A stretch of 64,000 nucleotides of DNA. Origin: Onchidella celtica (taxonomy: Eukaryota; Mollusca; Gastropoda; Systellommatophora; Onchidiidae). Position numbers and translations under genes: made by a program. Position 1 is the first letter of the stretch. Every line of letters starts with the position of its first letter. A model generated the notes under the pieces. It was not told the origin of the DNA. It was given only the letters and a program-made list of their open reading frames with translations, and ran no database searches. Below, in pieces: positions 23,539 to 35,959 of this stretch. The stretch covers positions 94,375,778-94,439,777 of the forward strand of contig OZ007567.1 in the NCBI GenBank assembly GCA_963931925.1, written 5' to 3'.

Positions 23539-24187
23539 AGTCTCGAATACATGACATTATTTTGCCTTCTTTCCTTTTCTGGCACAGAAGGAGTAACTGG
23601 GCATATGCAACAGAATTTAGCCAGTCCGTCTCACAATTTACTCTGCACATCAGATTAATCTGCAGAGTGAATAAATGTTTTCTGTGTAATTTATGGCATT
23701 AACATTACCTTTGATTTCAGCTCCGAGATCATGATTGAAGATGGAAAACCTCGGTCCTACTTTTGACTGTTTTATTCTTTTATTGTTTGTTTTCAGATTT
23801 TCATCTTTAAATAAGTATAACTTGCAATAGAAATTCGTCTTTACTCGGCGTGCCGACACTCAGAATGATTAAACTTTCCCCATTACCCGGAACAAGTTGG
23901 AAGTTCATGAATGAGTCATCAATCCCAATTAAATATGACCATTTTGCATACCTTCGACCAGTTTGAATCTAATAATCATCAGAATTTCTGACAATGCATC
24001 AAATCTGAGCATTAGATCCGGATAGATCATAGAGGGTTTTGTAACCGAACATTTGTATAGTGATGCGTGGAAGACATATCTTGTGGGGTGGCAATAACAT
24101 ACCACATTATCTCTGTCAGTGGCAAATTTAATAGCGGTATAGCGAAGCGCAGCCGTGACTATCATAAGTACACTAGTAAGAATAGCA

Positions 24188-24617
24188 ATAGGCCCATTGC
24201 GCATATCAACCATCTTTGTTATAAGGACTGACGCATAACCATCTCGATGGTAGCGTTGATTTTGATTCGTTATCGGATTTGCACTGCGAGCACTTGAGGC
24301 GTCGCGAACCGACCGGCGGTGAGCTAAAAGTAGTTCACTACAGTAAACAATGACACGTGTGTACATGCACATGGGAGACGTTCGGTCAATTCTTTCACTT
24401 CCTTTCCCTTGTTTACACGGATGGTAGGGAATCTGACCAGCTTGGATCCATCCTTTCCACCCCTGTCATAACAGCCAACTGCAATGCAACCAGCAAGCAT
24501 TTTAACCGCTTAGACATATCTCGAAGTTACACTCATCAGCTGATCCACCGGCCATCTTGGGTGTCGGAAGAATAAAAAAAACAAAAAACTCTGTGATGTC
24601 ATTCGCAATGGGCCTAT
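24188..24617 (-). mobile_element. THAP-bearing MITE, second copy (inverted)
   Basis: ATAGGCCCATTGCG at 24188-24201 is repeated in inverted orientation at 24604-24617. Read on the minus strand, the interior parallels the element at 9806-10169. Shared blocks include the Ets-like AAGATGGCCGGTGGATCAGC, the THAP frame and a CGGTTCGCGACGCC block. The copies are diverged at their tips (GGTAGAATGCG versus GGCCCATTGCG), so they may be subfamilies. This copy is about 66 bp longer, mostly on the distal side of the THAP frame. Confidence 0.75.
24324..24500 (-). pseudogene. THAP zinc-finger N-terminal fragment, second copy
   Basis: From the ATG on the minus strand at 24500, 58 codons read MLAGCIAVGCYDRGG, SKLVRFPTIR and KELTERL before a stop at 24324-24326. 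Compared with the 9916 copy, roughly ten of about 58 residues differ, while the Cys pair, Ala and Phe-Pro are kept and the canonical Pro after Met is Leu. The later zinc ligands are missing here as well. This is probably a non-functional remnant. The frame staying open in two diverged copies is notable but could be chance over this length. Confidence 0.55.
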
Positions 24618-25704
24618 ACTACCAGTTGAAATATTCCTGAAACTTTTTCAGTCCAGTCTAGATTCCCAGAGACGTCCAGAGTAAAGCCATTGACCCAGAA
24701 TTGTGTAAACCAATATTGTAACGCAGGAAAATAAATGTTCGGCCAATATTTTTGTCAGCCACCCCCTCATCGGGCCCAAACTGCACTTGTGATTCATGCC
24801 GCAGTTGACAGTTACAGCCTCTTGTTTATGCACATGTTTGATGGAAGCCGGACCAACTGTTTTATGTTCCAGCACTTGCAGGAGCTTATCAGGCGTCTGA
24901 GTGGGATTGGCAGACTGGGAAAAATAGCCTTTCCAGCCCAGCCTTGTCTGTGTTTAACCAAATTTAGAATATTCTATTTGTACGTGTTTCTCTGTGGTAA
25001 TAATACAATGTTTACATGTTATGTTATATGTATATGCTGGGGGCTTATCAGTAATTGATCATCACCATACAAATTGAATGCAATGTTCAAATTGTTCATT
25101 ATTATTGAGTGCTCTAAATGAAATCGCTACTGATTTTTTTTCTGAACAGAAGGAAACCCCACGAACCCATACATTTATCACTCCCGGAACTTGTTCATAT
25201 TTTGTATATTAACCAGACTTCGTGACCACCTTGATTGGTGGGATTGTAAACAAGTTTATGATATGGAAAAGCTGTGACTCACAGACAGAAACAAGGTCAT
25301 GTGACAGTCGAGTTCCACAAAACTGGTACGGCTGTTTGCTTTTGACGAACTGTGTTCCGCTAGTGAAATCTCTGTGGAAATTGCGTCAATGTGGCATGAT
25401 TAGCAAACTGCGTGAACTGCAATAACGAAATCGTCCTAAACCACGTTAGATTTACGTATGAACAAAGTCTATCAAAGTATCAACATACTCGTCATCTAGC
25501 AGGAATGATATCTCTGAGCGGAACGATGTAGTTGGTTGTTGTTTTTTTTCCAAATTCTTCAAAAAAAATGTTTCCAAGTTTTTGTTTTTTAACTCGAGCA
25601 TTCAGAAGCTGCAGGCTTTCTGTCTCATATGGAATGTACTTTTTTTCTCGAAATTTATTGTACATTTTTTTTTTTTTTGGGTGTTGCTGATATTATTATT
25701 GTGG

Positions 25705-25850
25705 TCACTTCTTGCTAATATGGGGCTTTGAAACATAACAATATATATTTTTAGCGACATTTCAAACTTTGTACCCAGCACCGCTGCGATCGAACAGCTT
25801 TTGTCTGTGTGTGTGTGTATGTGTGTGTGTGTGTGTATGTGTGAGTGTTG
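25705..25850 (+). repeat. Dispersed repeat fragment followed by (GT)n
   Basis: GCTAATATGGGGCTTTGAAACATAACA to CCGCTGCGATCG resembles 44393-44475 and 7160-7220 in block order. A GT microsatellite with TATG interruptions begins at 25806 and runs to about 25845. Confidence 0.5.
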
Positions 25851-26662
25851 GTTTATTTAATGTTCAGCATGTATGGGAAAGCATATTCTGATTAGCATTT
25901 TTTGGTCTGCCTACGCCTGTCATTAATTTCTTATGAAGTTAGATTTAATTTATTTCTTAGTTAGCTAATAAGTGCGCTTTATCTCTTTCATTTCCCACGA
26001 GACAGAACTAACCTCCCTAAATACGTCATTTCCACCCCATTGTCTCCCTCTATGTCTTCGACATTTCCCATCACATTCATGGAGTTTGCCATTGTGTGTC
26101 TGTGGCCATAGGTGCCTTTGTAATTTTCATTAAAGATAAAAGAAATAAATGACGTGCATGTTGCGAAATGTGCAGTCGAGCAGTTTCAAAACGCAGATGA
26201 GAAAAGCTGTATGATTGATTAGATTTTAGGGGACAAAATATTAGAAATACAATCTATTTACCCCGACGTTCCTGTCGGCAATCTCCTGTATCAGTTTAAT
26301 AAATCTGATTCTATTGTGACTGTTCCCTGGCTGCGTAATTTGCCTGCCTCGACGAACAGGCAGATTTCCTTCCATGTCACGGGACTGATCTGCAGGAATG
26401 CATTAGCAAATTGCTGGTGCTTACATCTCCGGTTGAACTTTGAATCTTGGGCAATATTTAAGGGCACGTAAAAGTGATGGCTTTCTGGAGGCTGGAATCT
26501 CAAAGAAATCAAATTTCCACTAGCGTCCAGTTAGTGTTGTCAGGGTATATTCGTTATCTTATGTGGCAACGAGTCAAAGTTTTCAAAGTTAGCATTCCCT
26601 TTCATTGATCTAAGAGGTTCAAAAATGTAGGTCATGGTAATTTGATTTGAAGTCTGAAGCGC

Positions 26663-26663
26663 A

Positions 26664-26755
<92 letters not shown>

Positions 26756-26762
26756 CTCTAGC
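26663..26762. repeat. (CT)n microsatellite
   Basis: CT repeat with scattered TTTC interruptions, pyrimidines on the + strand. Confidence 0.95.
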
Positions 26763-27666
26763 TCTCACTCTTCTGTCTGTGTGTTTGTTAGCTGCTGTAA
26801 CTAGGTGAAATGGATAGAAACTGAAAGGCCCTTCGCTCCCCCTGCCAAACAGCAGCGATTGCAGTAATATGAAGATGAGACAAAACTTCTTTTAAAATAG
26901 CCTGCAAATTCCTTACAGAGAAGAGTTATAAATAACCTGACAGTTTCGCTTAATTTTCTGCCCAATTTTGATGTCCAACACAAAAATTGAGTGCATATGA
27001 TTATAATGAATTGTCTAGAAGCATGCAGGACGACAAAACATGTCCGTATTAGTTTGAGAGTGAGCACGTCTCGTAGATGCAAAATTTTATGCCTCGCCCA
27101 TCACGCACGGCATGCAGAATACAGGATTCATAATCTAATCTAATCTCTCAGTGTAAGAAAATGGTATCTGATATTGATTTCGTAATTTTCATCTCACGCC
27201 ATTGATTTTTATCCATACATTTTTTATGTAAACCAGGGAAGGGGCCAGTGCGTTCGTCTAACCATTTCTTTGTCTCTGTGTGAGTACAAAAATAAACGAC
27301 CCAAAAAAAAACAAAAATTATCGGTGAAATTGAACGAATTAGAACAAACACGACAAGGAACGCTCACTTTGATGACGAGTAAGAAAATTCATAAATTGTG
27401 TTACAAGAAAAAATAAGATGAACATAAGTATTAAAATGGCGCTGTGTATGATAAGGCCTGATTGGAAGAGCGATTCACGAAGCGAAGAAAAGAATTCATG
27501 GCAGTGCCAATTACGGTAATGCTAATACTGCATTAGGATTGTCTATCTCTGGCCCTTCAGAGACAACAGCACCCAAAGTACAGACAAATCTATGCTCAAA
27601 CCATTTAAAGGTGACACGAAAATTGAGCTACCCATTTCCCCTGTTGTTCCAAAATGAATAACTGCT

Positions 27667-27845
27667 CTTGTCCACAGTACCCGCGCCGCACCGCTGTTTT
27701 TACGGACAATGACGTAAAACACTCTTTGCCTGTGTATACTTGTCCCCAGCATCCGTTCCGCTCCGTTTCTCACCGCTGTAAAGGTAAAGAGAGTTTTTCG
27801 TACGTCATTTTCCGTAAAAATAGCGGAGCGGATGCTGTGGACACG
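27667..27845. repeat. Large hairpin, 64-bp arms, about 52-bp loop
   Basis: The arm 27667-27730 pairs with 27783-27845. Matched blocks, as left arm / reverse complement of the right arm, are GTCCACAG/GTCCACAG, CCGCTGTTTTTACGGA/CCGCTATTTTTACGGA and ACTCTTTGCC/ACTCTCTTTACC, with one small gap. Identity is about 80-85% by eye. The loop repeats part of the motif (GCATCCGTTCCGCTCCG). It may be the core of a foldback element. The outer boundary is not clear. Confidence 0.75.
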
Positions 27846-28048
27846 AGTAAAGGCGTGCTATCTCCTGAAGTTGTTTACGTATCGGTGCGATATTGATTTG
27901 TTTCACGTGACGTCACAAAGGTCGCGCACCTGACATTTATTTTTAGATCAAGAGGTCTACTGTGACAACTGAAATAACAACAAATCGACCGGGATCACCT
28001 CGCAAATTTATGACGAAATTATCTCTGGTCTCTGAGGAGCAAGTATTT

Positions 28049-28346
28049 CTGGAATAATCACAGTCTGGAATAATCACAGTCTGGAATAATCACAGTCTGG
28101 AATAATCACAGTCTGGAATAATCACAGTCTGGAATAATCACAGTCTGGAATAATCACAGTCTGGAATAATCACAGTCTGGAATAATCACAGTCTGGAATA
28201 ATCACAGTCTGGAATAATCACAGTCTGGAATAATCACAGTCTGGAATAATCACAGTCTGGAATAATCACAGTCTGGAATAATCACAGTCTGGAATAATCA
28301 CAGTCTGGAATAATCACAGTCTGGAATAATCACAGTCTGGAATAAT
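28049..28346. repeat. Perfect 16-bp minisatellite, 18.6 copies
   Basis: CTGGAATAATCACAGT is repeated 18 times without a single change from 28049 to 28336, followed by a ten-base partial unit. There is no variable spacer, so this is a plain tandem array. Confidence 0.97.
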
Positions 28347-29212
28347 ACATTAAAATAGTAAGATTGTAAATATCCCCTCCTCCATTCTGTTGTTTTTTTT
28401 TAATTGTTGCAGGGGATAGAAATTTATGTTGATCAAGAAAATGTGGACAGTAGCTTGGTTATTAAATTAAAGGAATTAAAATACCTTTTTTTTTTTAAAA
28501 TGGCTGCTGTGCACTGCATGACGGCTTATAAAATGTCAGTAAAGTTGTGGTGACGTCAATAAAGCACGCCAATAAAATAATTTGCTCCGAAGCGTTAAGA
28601 AAATTGTTGGATATAGTACCACACCACGGACACGTCTTTTTTTTTTTTTTTATATGGTTATTTATTTTTTTTGTCAGTGCGAATATGTGAAGATTGATTG
28701 TGCATTACCAGTACGGAAATATCAAGAAAATCACTGCATTGTGAGTTTTGTCACTGATATTTTCTCATCACTCATCATTAGGCACAATATTAGCAAGACT
28801 ATAAGCCACAGTCCTAACAGTAATCTTAGATTATTTCGGTGAAGTGATAATTTTGTCTCTCTCTTGCGTCATTCAGCGCCTGTCTATTAGGCCTTCTCAT
28901 CAGTCGTCGTCAATAACCCTTTCAGACTCTCCGGTAACGGCCTCAAGATTGTCTGTAAAATCGGATACAACCATGCTTGCTATGACGTCACCAGTGTCTG
29001 GAATTAGCTGGGGGACAATTATGCATTAGTGATTAGGTGTTTTTATGTTCTATGTTCACAGTAAAGTTGTCTTTATGTTTGCTAATTATTGATGAAAGGC
29101 CTCATCAAATCATTAATATATCGAGGGCGGCGCGGTAAATTATCGTAATGTGAGTTTTACAAATGTTTCAAGTGTAGCAAAGAGCTGAATGGCTTTCTTC
29201 ATCAGACTAAAT

Positions 29213-29452
29213 GGGGACATGGTGGTCTTGGGGCTAGATACTCGCTTCTCATGCCGAAATCACCGGGTTCGAACCCCGGTCAGGTTTTTTTTTGGGGGGG
29301 GGGGGAATTCCTGTCCCTGATCCTATGGTAGGTAGGATCGTCACCCAGTCTTCTGGGATAAAAACGGAAAACTCGGGGGGGGGGGCATTTGCCCGTTGCG
29401 CAAGTTGAATACCTTGGCAGTTGAAAGTCAAGAAGAGCAGCGCGAACAAGAT
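29213..29452 (+). mobile_element. tRNA-derived SINE
   Basis: The head (29213-29284) is tRNA-like. An A-box-like TGGTCTTGGGG lies at 29223-29233 and a perfect B box GGTTCGAACCC at 29266-29276, inside a five-base-pair T-arm (CCGGG TTCGAAC CCCGG). After a T/G-run linker, the body from 29312 carries TCCCTGATCCTATGGTAGG and ACCTTGGCAGTTGAAAG, shared with 8671-8783. RNA polymerase III internal promoter boxes would drive transcription. It is not a functional tRNA gene, because the acceptor ends do not pair and a long body is attached. Confidence 0.8.
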
Positions 29453-32400
29453 GAATGAACAAATACTTTTCAAGCAGCGCCAGTCTCAACCAAAGGTGTG
29501 AAACACATTGTAAACTGGAAACTGCTTAGTATGTATTTGATGTGCAGAGGGTTTTTGATATGGTGGATTACACTCTGGGTCTTTGTACCACGTACAAGTA
29601 GGTATTTTGGTGGCAAATAGAAGATTACCTTATCATGGACTAGGCTCGGATTGGCATGTTTGGTACTAAATACAAATTTAATTCAGCCTGTAAATGATTA
29701 TGCTGTAGGGAGTAATATTTTCTTTCTCTTTCAGTTTCAGCTGTTGTCTATTGTGATGCTGCAATAACAATAACAACACATGCAGTGTCTGTATTGAATG
29801 TGCTTATTAACACAGTCAGCTTTTCAGCAGGCTCCGTATGTTGGACGCTCAATGATAGGATGTTCCTGCTGTTGAATGATCCATCTTCCTGGCCTCAGCT
29901 GTTCTGCTGTTCTCTGGCTTCTGTAAAAAGAGGAAGTAAATAATCTCATTTCCCCTTTCGCACCTGTAATGTCTTTTCAAATTCGCTATTTAATTTTCCA
30001 GAACCCGCGGGGACCACCAAGTGTATTCTGCTGCCGTTAGGACCCCAACCCAGACCCCCCTACCCACGCACCCTCTCCAGGTACATCGCATGACCTGCTG
30101 GCATGGAGGTGTCGGCTCCATCTGACCTTTCTCAATTTTGACCTCTTTAATACTGTTTTCATCACCCCTCACCTCTATTGTTGACCATCTTGTGCACAGA
30201 CTAGCCTCCATTCTCGCTGTTGTCAGTAACATACAAAAAAGGACCTGAATCTCAGCCCAGCAATTTCCGCTAGAAAATGACCAGTTTTTGCAAAGCAGCA
30301 GCAGTTAAGAGCATTGCATCGCTGCGCACTGAGCATAATTGCTAGCCGTTTGATTTTGGTTAATGTCGGCAAGCTGGTAATATTAATAACTTTACTATTT
30401 TGCTGCCATATATTTTTAGCACTGAATCAGGTGGAGCTATAACTGATCTGGCCTTTGAGAACATAATGGACATTTGCTGTAGCTTGGACAATGCAAATAG
30501 ACCCGATAAACAGACAATAAATTTGCTTCCTCTGCATTTTTTATTTTGTTCTATTGAGGTATCGAATGTTAGTTCTAAATCTAATAATAAGGGTTCTGCT
30601 TCAAGAAATTTTGATATTCTCCGGCCCCTTGGCTCAAATAGAATAACATATGAAATAGTGCATTCCAGTTTTCTGATAACCCCGAATTTCTATCTATTCT
30701 CATAGATAAACTTGAGTGGCAATTAAGTTTTCAACAGATTTATTAAAAAACGTACTTATTGTCTGTTTCATGGTGTCCCAGAATGAATTTCATCTGTCAC
30801 CTCTAGATTTTACACTCTTCCATCACTCATCCCCTTTATTCATTCTGGCATGACAGAGACCTTGACTTTGACCTTTGATCTTTTGGAAGCACGAGCATTT
30901 TAACTTTGACCTGACAGAAATTGGTTCCCAGCACCTTTTAGGCCATGATGTCACCACTGACTTGATGAATTCAGTAAGAAGAATAACAGTGAATCCTGGA
31001 CGGTTTTATGTGTTTGTCCCAGAAAAATGCCCCGGCAATGTTTCACCATTGCGCCACTGGTTCGTAATCATGACATAATTCTAAACATTATCAGAGAAGT
31101 TTACAAGTTCATTCTTTTCTACATCATCCCCTGCAACCAAGCCGCCTCACCTGAGAGCAAGCTGTAGCTTCTAATCATCACGATTTACACCTCCTAATGC
31201 AGGGGCGTGAAAAAAAATGGCAAGGAAAATATTGAAAATCAGAGAAAATGCTAACATGTGAACGTGTGAACGCTTCTCTCAGAGAATGAGAATGTAATAA
31301 TATGTAGTCGTATTCGACTTGTGTGATGTGTGTGTTGTAGATAGCAACTCTAATTATTATGAAGGTCTACTTAGAGTAGAATCGTAGTCGAGAAAGTATT
31401 TTGACGCATTGTAGAATGGCCCAGATCATTTTCAGCATGAGCGTGTTTTTTTGGTGGGTTTTTTTTTTTTTTGGTGACATTTGTTATAGACTTCATTCAT
31501 TTTCATCATTTTTTTTTTTCATACATGTCATCCATATAAAATAATATGCATTTTTGATTAACTTTGTTGATTTTTTGTAACAAGAATATAGGCTATCCAT
31601 CAATACTTTTGTCATGATAGTGGAAACTTCTTTTGTTCATTTTTTCTTCATTCATTCGTTCATTTACTTTACTGTTACATGTTCGTGTCATATGCACTGT
31701 CGTTTGTGTGTGTATTTATGTGTTGTTTTTTTTTGGCTTTTTTGCAATCACACATTGGTCATCATGCCAGTTATTTCGAATCATCAAAGGGATGGATACA
31801 CAGATGGTTTGAAAGGCCGTATAAATCAATGAATGATCGGTATTAAAGGGTTGGGTTTTTGTTTTTTTGTCTGGTCTAGAAATGCGAAGTTTCTGTTACA
31901 AGAGAGGCTTTGGAGGCTGAGAGGCTTTTATATTTCTTTTATATTCTATAGCAATCTTAACATTTCAGAATAAGACACTCCACAATGCTCGATGTTTTTG
32001 TACCCTCCAAGTGCAGAATACATTCGAACCAAAAGACACGTGGAGCGTGGCATTTTTAGTTTTATTTTTTTTTTTAATTTACTTTCTTTTCTTTTACGAG
32101 CTATTTGTGTTGCAGTAATTAAATCAGTGTGCCCACGTCAGTCGTGACGCACGGTCATGATCATTATTACCGCCAGTAATGGTAACGATTCTTGGCTGCA
32201 GCGGAAACATAATTGTAGTCTGGTGTTGTGATATCCACGAGGCAGATGAGAAAATGGAGATAGCTAAAAATTGCGTGGGTATTGTATTTCTTTGAGTACT
32301 GTTGTTTGTAAAATTTTAGTTGGGGGTGGGGGAAGGAAGGGGGATAGCCGGCGGCTGTGTTGCCGGTCCTTTGGATTTTTCCCAAAATCTTGCGGTTTTG

Positions 32401-35400
32401 GAAGTTACTTTGGGATCTCGGAATTTTTTATTTAAAGATCTTGGGATTTGGGGGGGTTTTGATGTGTTCGCTATTATGTCTTTGTAACACTCACACACAC
32501 AATTGCCCTTCCACTCACAATACTATTTGGGGCTTAAAGGGCGAATAAACCAAATGGGCGAACGGGCAGTTTGAGATTGCCTATATGAGAGGATCTGTTG
32601 CATGTTCTGCGAGCTTATCACTGACACTGCTTAGTTTAAATTCCACGCATGACGAAAATATAAATTTTAAATGTATGTTTTTAGGTTGGAAAAATGTTTG
32701 GGATTTTTTCTACCTCATCTTGGGATATTTTTATAGGGGATTTTTTGGATTTTTTTTTTTTCTATTTACGAAGCAGAAAGTGGAGCTGGCTTAAAATTTT
32801 TTTTTTTTTAATGAAGGTTTGCGTGTGTGTGTGTGTGTATGTGAGTGTGTGTGTGTTGCTGTTTTTAAAATTTTAATTGGATGCGGGGGGGGGGGGAATA
32901 GCCTGCATAGCCTGCGGGGCCAAATTGGAGTATGCTTTACGTATCTCTGCGTTCACTTTTGCCCTTATTGTACGGAAATCGCTGTGCGGGGGTGGGTCTC
33001 CTATCCTTGCCTCCACCCCCGCGGACGTTCAACTTGTCTTCCATTCTCCAACCCACAATGTGACAAATTTTTTGCGATTCCCACATTGTTTGAGGTCATT
33101 TCCACGTCTGTCTGCTCCTTCCCAGCGACAGCTTCCCTTCCGTGATGTCAATCTTTCGGGTAGATAGGATTTCTCTTCCCCGGAGGCCTTCGGAGGAGTG
33201 GGGGAGGGGGAAGGGCAGGAGGTCTGGAGCTGTCACATTTCAGTTGGACAAGACGTGTCGTGGTCAAGCAGAACATAATCCGATGATTTCGTGAACCAAT
33301 TGACCTCCATTTCCCCTGGCTTACTGATTACATTGTGAAGAGGTTCTTTATTTGGACCCGGTAAATTTGGCAGGAAAGTCCAAAGATGTGGACGCTATTA
33401 CATTTCTTTTTTTGGTCCGTAGCCTCAGAATTTGCAGTTGGGGGGCAGAAAAAAAATTAATACAATTCTTGTGGCCTGGCATTTTAACACTGCCAGAAGG
33501 CTACCAAATATTTTTTACCAATTTAATATCCCTGGTCGAAAGGTATTCCTAGATATTTCAGCGTCATGAAGTCTTTGTTTTGTTTGTCAAGCAGTATTTC
33601 ACGGAACTGGGACAATGGTAACTATGTTTAAAGCAACATCATACTGGCTGGGACGAAAATGTATCTGAAACCCAAATTTAAGGTGAAGCATTGGTTTAGA
33701 GGAGAAATGAAAGGGCGGAAGATTTAAAGTATACATCCTGTACGCGGGCATGAAGAACTAGTTTTAAAATGGAGTATTCCTTATCTGGGGAAGAAAAAAA
33801 ATGAAGGAAGCGAAAGTTGGCGATGTGTTTATTTATGATAAGCATCCTTCACATAAAACGATAAGCATCCGACGATTAAAAGTTGAACGCCCATGTTATT
33901 ACTGCAGTTATCAAACAGTACACGATGAAGTGGGCAAGATGCCCCTTATATGCAGTGCTGTCATTTTGCGGATAGTTTGTTTAGAATAGCCGCGGTCAGT
34001 TCGTGCACCTTAGACTCAGGAACTCACTTATTACAGCAGCTTTTTCCATAAGGGATGAAACAAACCAAGGCTGGCCTAGGCGCTGGCCTTCTGCGGTGTG
34101 GGCAGTGCCTGTTGTGTTGGTGTGAAGCAAAATTGATGGGCGGCGAGCCATTAGTATGGCCCTACTGGTCTGTTTCACCCGTTATTGTTTCTACGGAGTA
34201 CAGTTCAGAGCAGATTCTTTTGACTGAACATGAACTCCTTTCATAATTTCACAAATGCAGGATTTTCAGACCTAAAAACAAATAATACGGGAAACCCGAG
34301 CAGTCTCTGAGGAAAATACACTGTTAGCTGACGGCGCACCCGTATCCCCCGGATGTACAATTGGATACGGCCCGTTACTGACACTAGACAAGTAGACTGT
34401 ATAATACAAAAGTAGACAAAGTGAACTCAGTGCACTCGGGGGACGGCGCAACCGCCCATTTATTCCGGCCACATTAAATATGTTAGCGTGCTCGAGTGAT
34501 GAGTCCATTCTTAATTATGGACAGACGTTTTGTTTTTGGATTGGTTCAGACGTTTGGCGCGTCAGAAATCGAATGGGAGTGTCGAAACATTGTGACAACA
34601 TAATTGCATAAGGCGGTCACAGAGTTTTTAACTTTTGTTGTGGTTCTTTTAGTTTGAACTCGGGTTTTTCCGGCGCGTTTGTACTGTAACGTCTACATTG
34701 CATCAAGCATGGTCATGGCCGTAGTGCCACTACGCAGTTGGTAAATATTTATAAACACTGTCGAGGACATCCGGTGTTGGTTAGAGTAAACTTGCAACGC
34801 GTTTGGCCAAGTGAATGGAAAATTCTGGCACGTGGAAAAAGTTCAGTTTGGCAAGTAACTGTTGAAATTATAATTACAGTAAAGTGTGACAGTAACCCTT
34901 CAAATAATAATAATAATAAAATTGATACCGGGAAATAAAATATAGACCAATATCGTGTTGTGTATACTGTGGATTTGGAAGTGAGTAGGCTGGCGAATGT
35001 CAGATCATATCCAAAATATCGAGAAATTAATGTTCCTTGAAGGCTGTCGGTGAAGTCATAGTAGATTATTGACAATAAAACCTCGGGGGGGGGGGGTAAA
35101 GGCAATCACCCCCAAAAACACAGCCGGACGCCTACGTCTTGACTGGGTCAGTAACCTTTCTGGCTGTATCACCCAGTTTCTGAATACCCAATCATTTTCT
35201 AGATCTGACCGCTCGCCCTTATTCCTCATCCCACCATGGAAACGGAACAGTAAACCTTGATGAGGTTTCTTGTAGTAATCCGCTTTTATTCCTATTGCTT
35301 TGTCAAACAACAAGTGATATGGCCTGGAAAGTACAAGCGTATTTCTACCTCAGCTGGATGAAATACCAGTTGAACTCATGCGCACCAGAACACTACGCAC

Positions 35401-35446
35401 CAAACTGAACGCTTGATGCGGTTACTTTTTATGACATGCACGGTAC
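29453..35446. other. Non-coding intronic stretch
   Basis: About 6 kb with no exon or mobile element that I can support. Local features are T-rich runs (31450-31520, 32060-32080), a GT tract at 32821-32858, a G run at 32884-32896, a perfect 10-bp GC stem at 32986-32995/33013-33022, and a G run at 35085-35096. Confidence 0.55.
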
Positions 35447-35748
35447 TATAGACCCTTTTCACTTCCGCGTTACGGTTGTCTGCGGGGAGCCGCACGGCAT
35501 CGAAAAGCACCGTGTAGGGCAAAAACCTCAACTTGCCATAGTGATGGCATCGGAACATGTGCACAGTCTAAGCAAAGATGCATTTTTATGTCAGAACCAG
35601 CACGTAACGGGTTTGTACAGTTGGGTGCCCAACAAGAGGATGGCATCGTTCGACCGTTGTCCACCGCTTCCGCCCTACAAGTGGGGCACGACGCCATTTT
35701 GTTTGCAAATCACGTGATATGGAGGACGGTAAATGAAAAGGGTCCATA
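35447..35748 (-). mobile_element. Third THAP-bearing miniature element (different family)
   Basis: GACCCTTTTCACTTCC at 35451-35466 is matched by the inverse of GGTAAATGAAAAGGGTC ending at 35744 (two mismatches within 17 bp), with TATR/YATA beyond each. The interior has a minus-strand frame with a THAP-like start. Its tips and interior differ from the 9806/24188 pair, so a separate family is likely. No target duplication was identified. Confidence 0.6.
35470..35646 (-). pseudogene. THAP-like zinc-finger start, decayed
   Basis: From the ATG at 35646 on the minus strand the frame reads MPSSCWAPNCTN and then GSDIKMH. The THAP start Met-Pro-x-x-Cys-x-Ala-x-x-Cys-x-Asn is almost canonical, as is the following SDIK-x-H. 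The expected Phe-His-x-Phe-Pro is broken at that point, and the rest of the frame does not follow the domain, suggesting a frameshift. It sits in an element with inverted termini, so a transposase remnant is the best explanation. Confidence 0.5.
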
Positions 35749-35959
35749 TTATATTACGAAATAAATATGCAAAAATACAGATGTTACATAGCAATGAACA
35801 TTGCTATTTTTTTTAAATACATGCTTGAAGTAAACAACTTTTAATTATAGCCATCATCTTCCTTATCTCAATTGCCTCCTTCCTGCCAAATTTAAGGCCT
35901 GAAGAGTGTACAGTTTGGACAGTTAGTCATGCCAAAGGTTGCAAGTTACTGAAATATAT

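Noticed and set aside
28049..28346. CRISPR-like array
   Set aside because: The 16-bp repeats are directly adjacent with no spacers, in eukaryotic DNA; it is a plain minisatellite.
29213..29284. Functional tRNA gene
   Set aside because: The T-arm and B box are good, but the acceptor stem does not pair, and a repeated non-tRNA body follows; it is a SINE head.
32986..33022. Perfect 10-bp GC stem-loop as a terminator or regulatory hairpin
   Set aside because: Isolated short palindrome in eukaryotic intronic DNA with no repeat family or conserved context.
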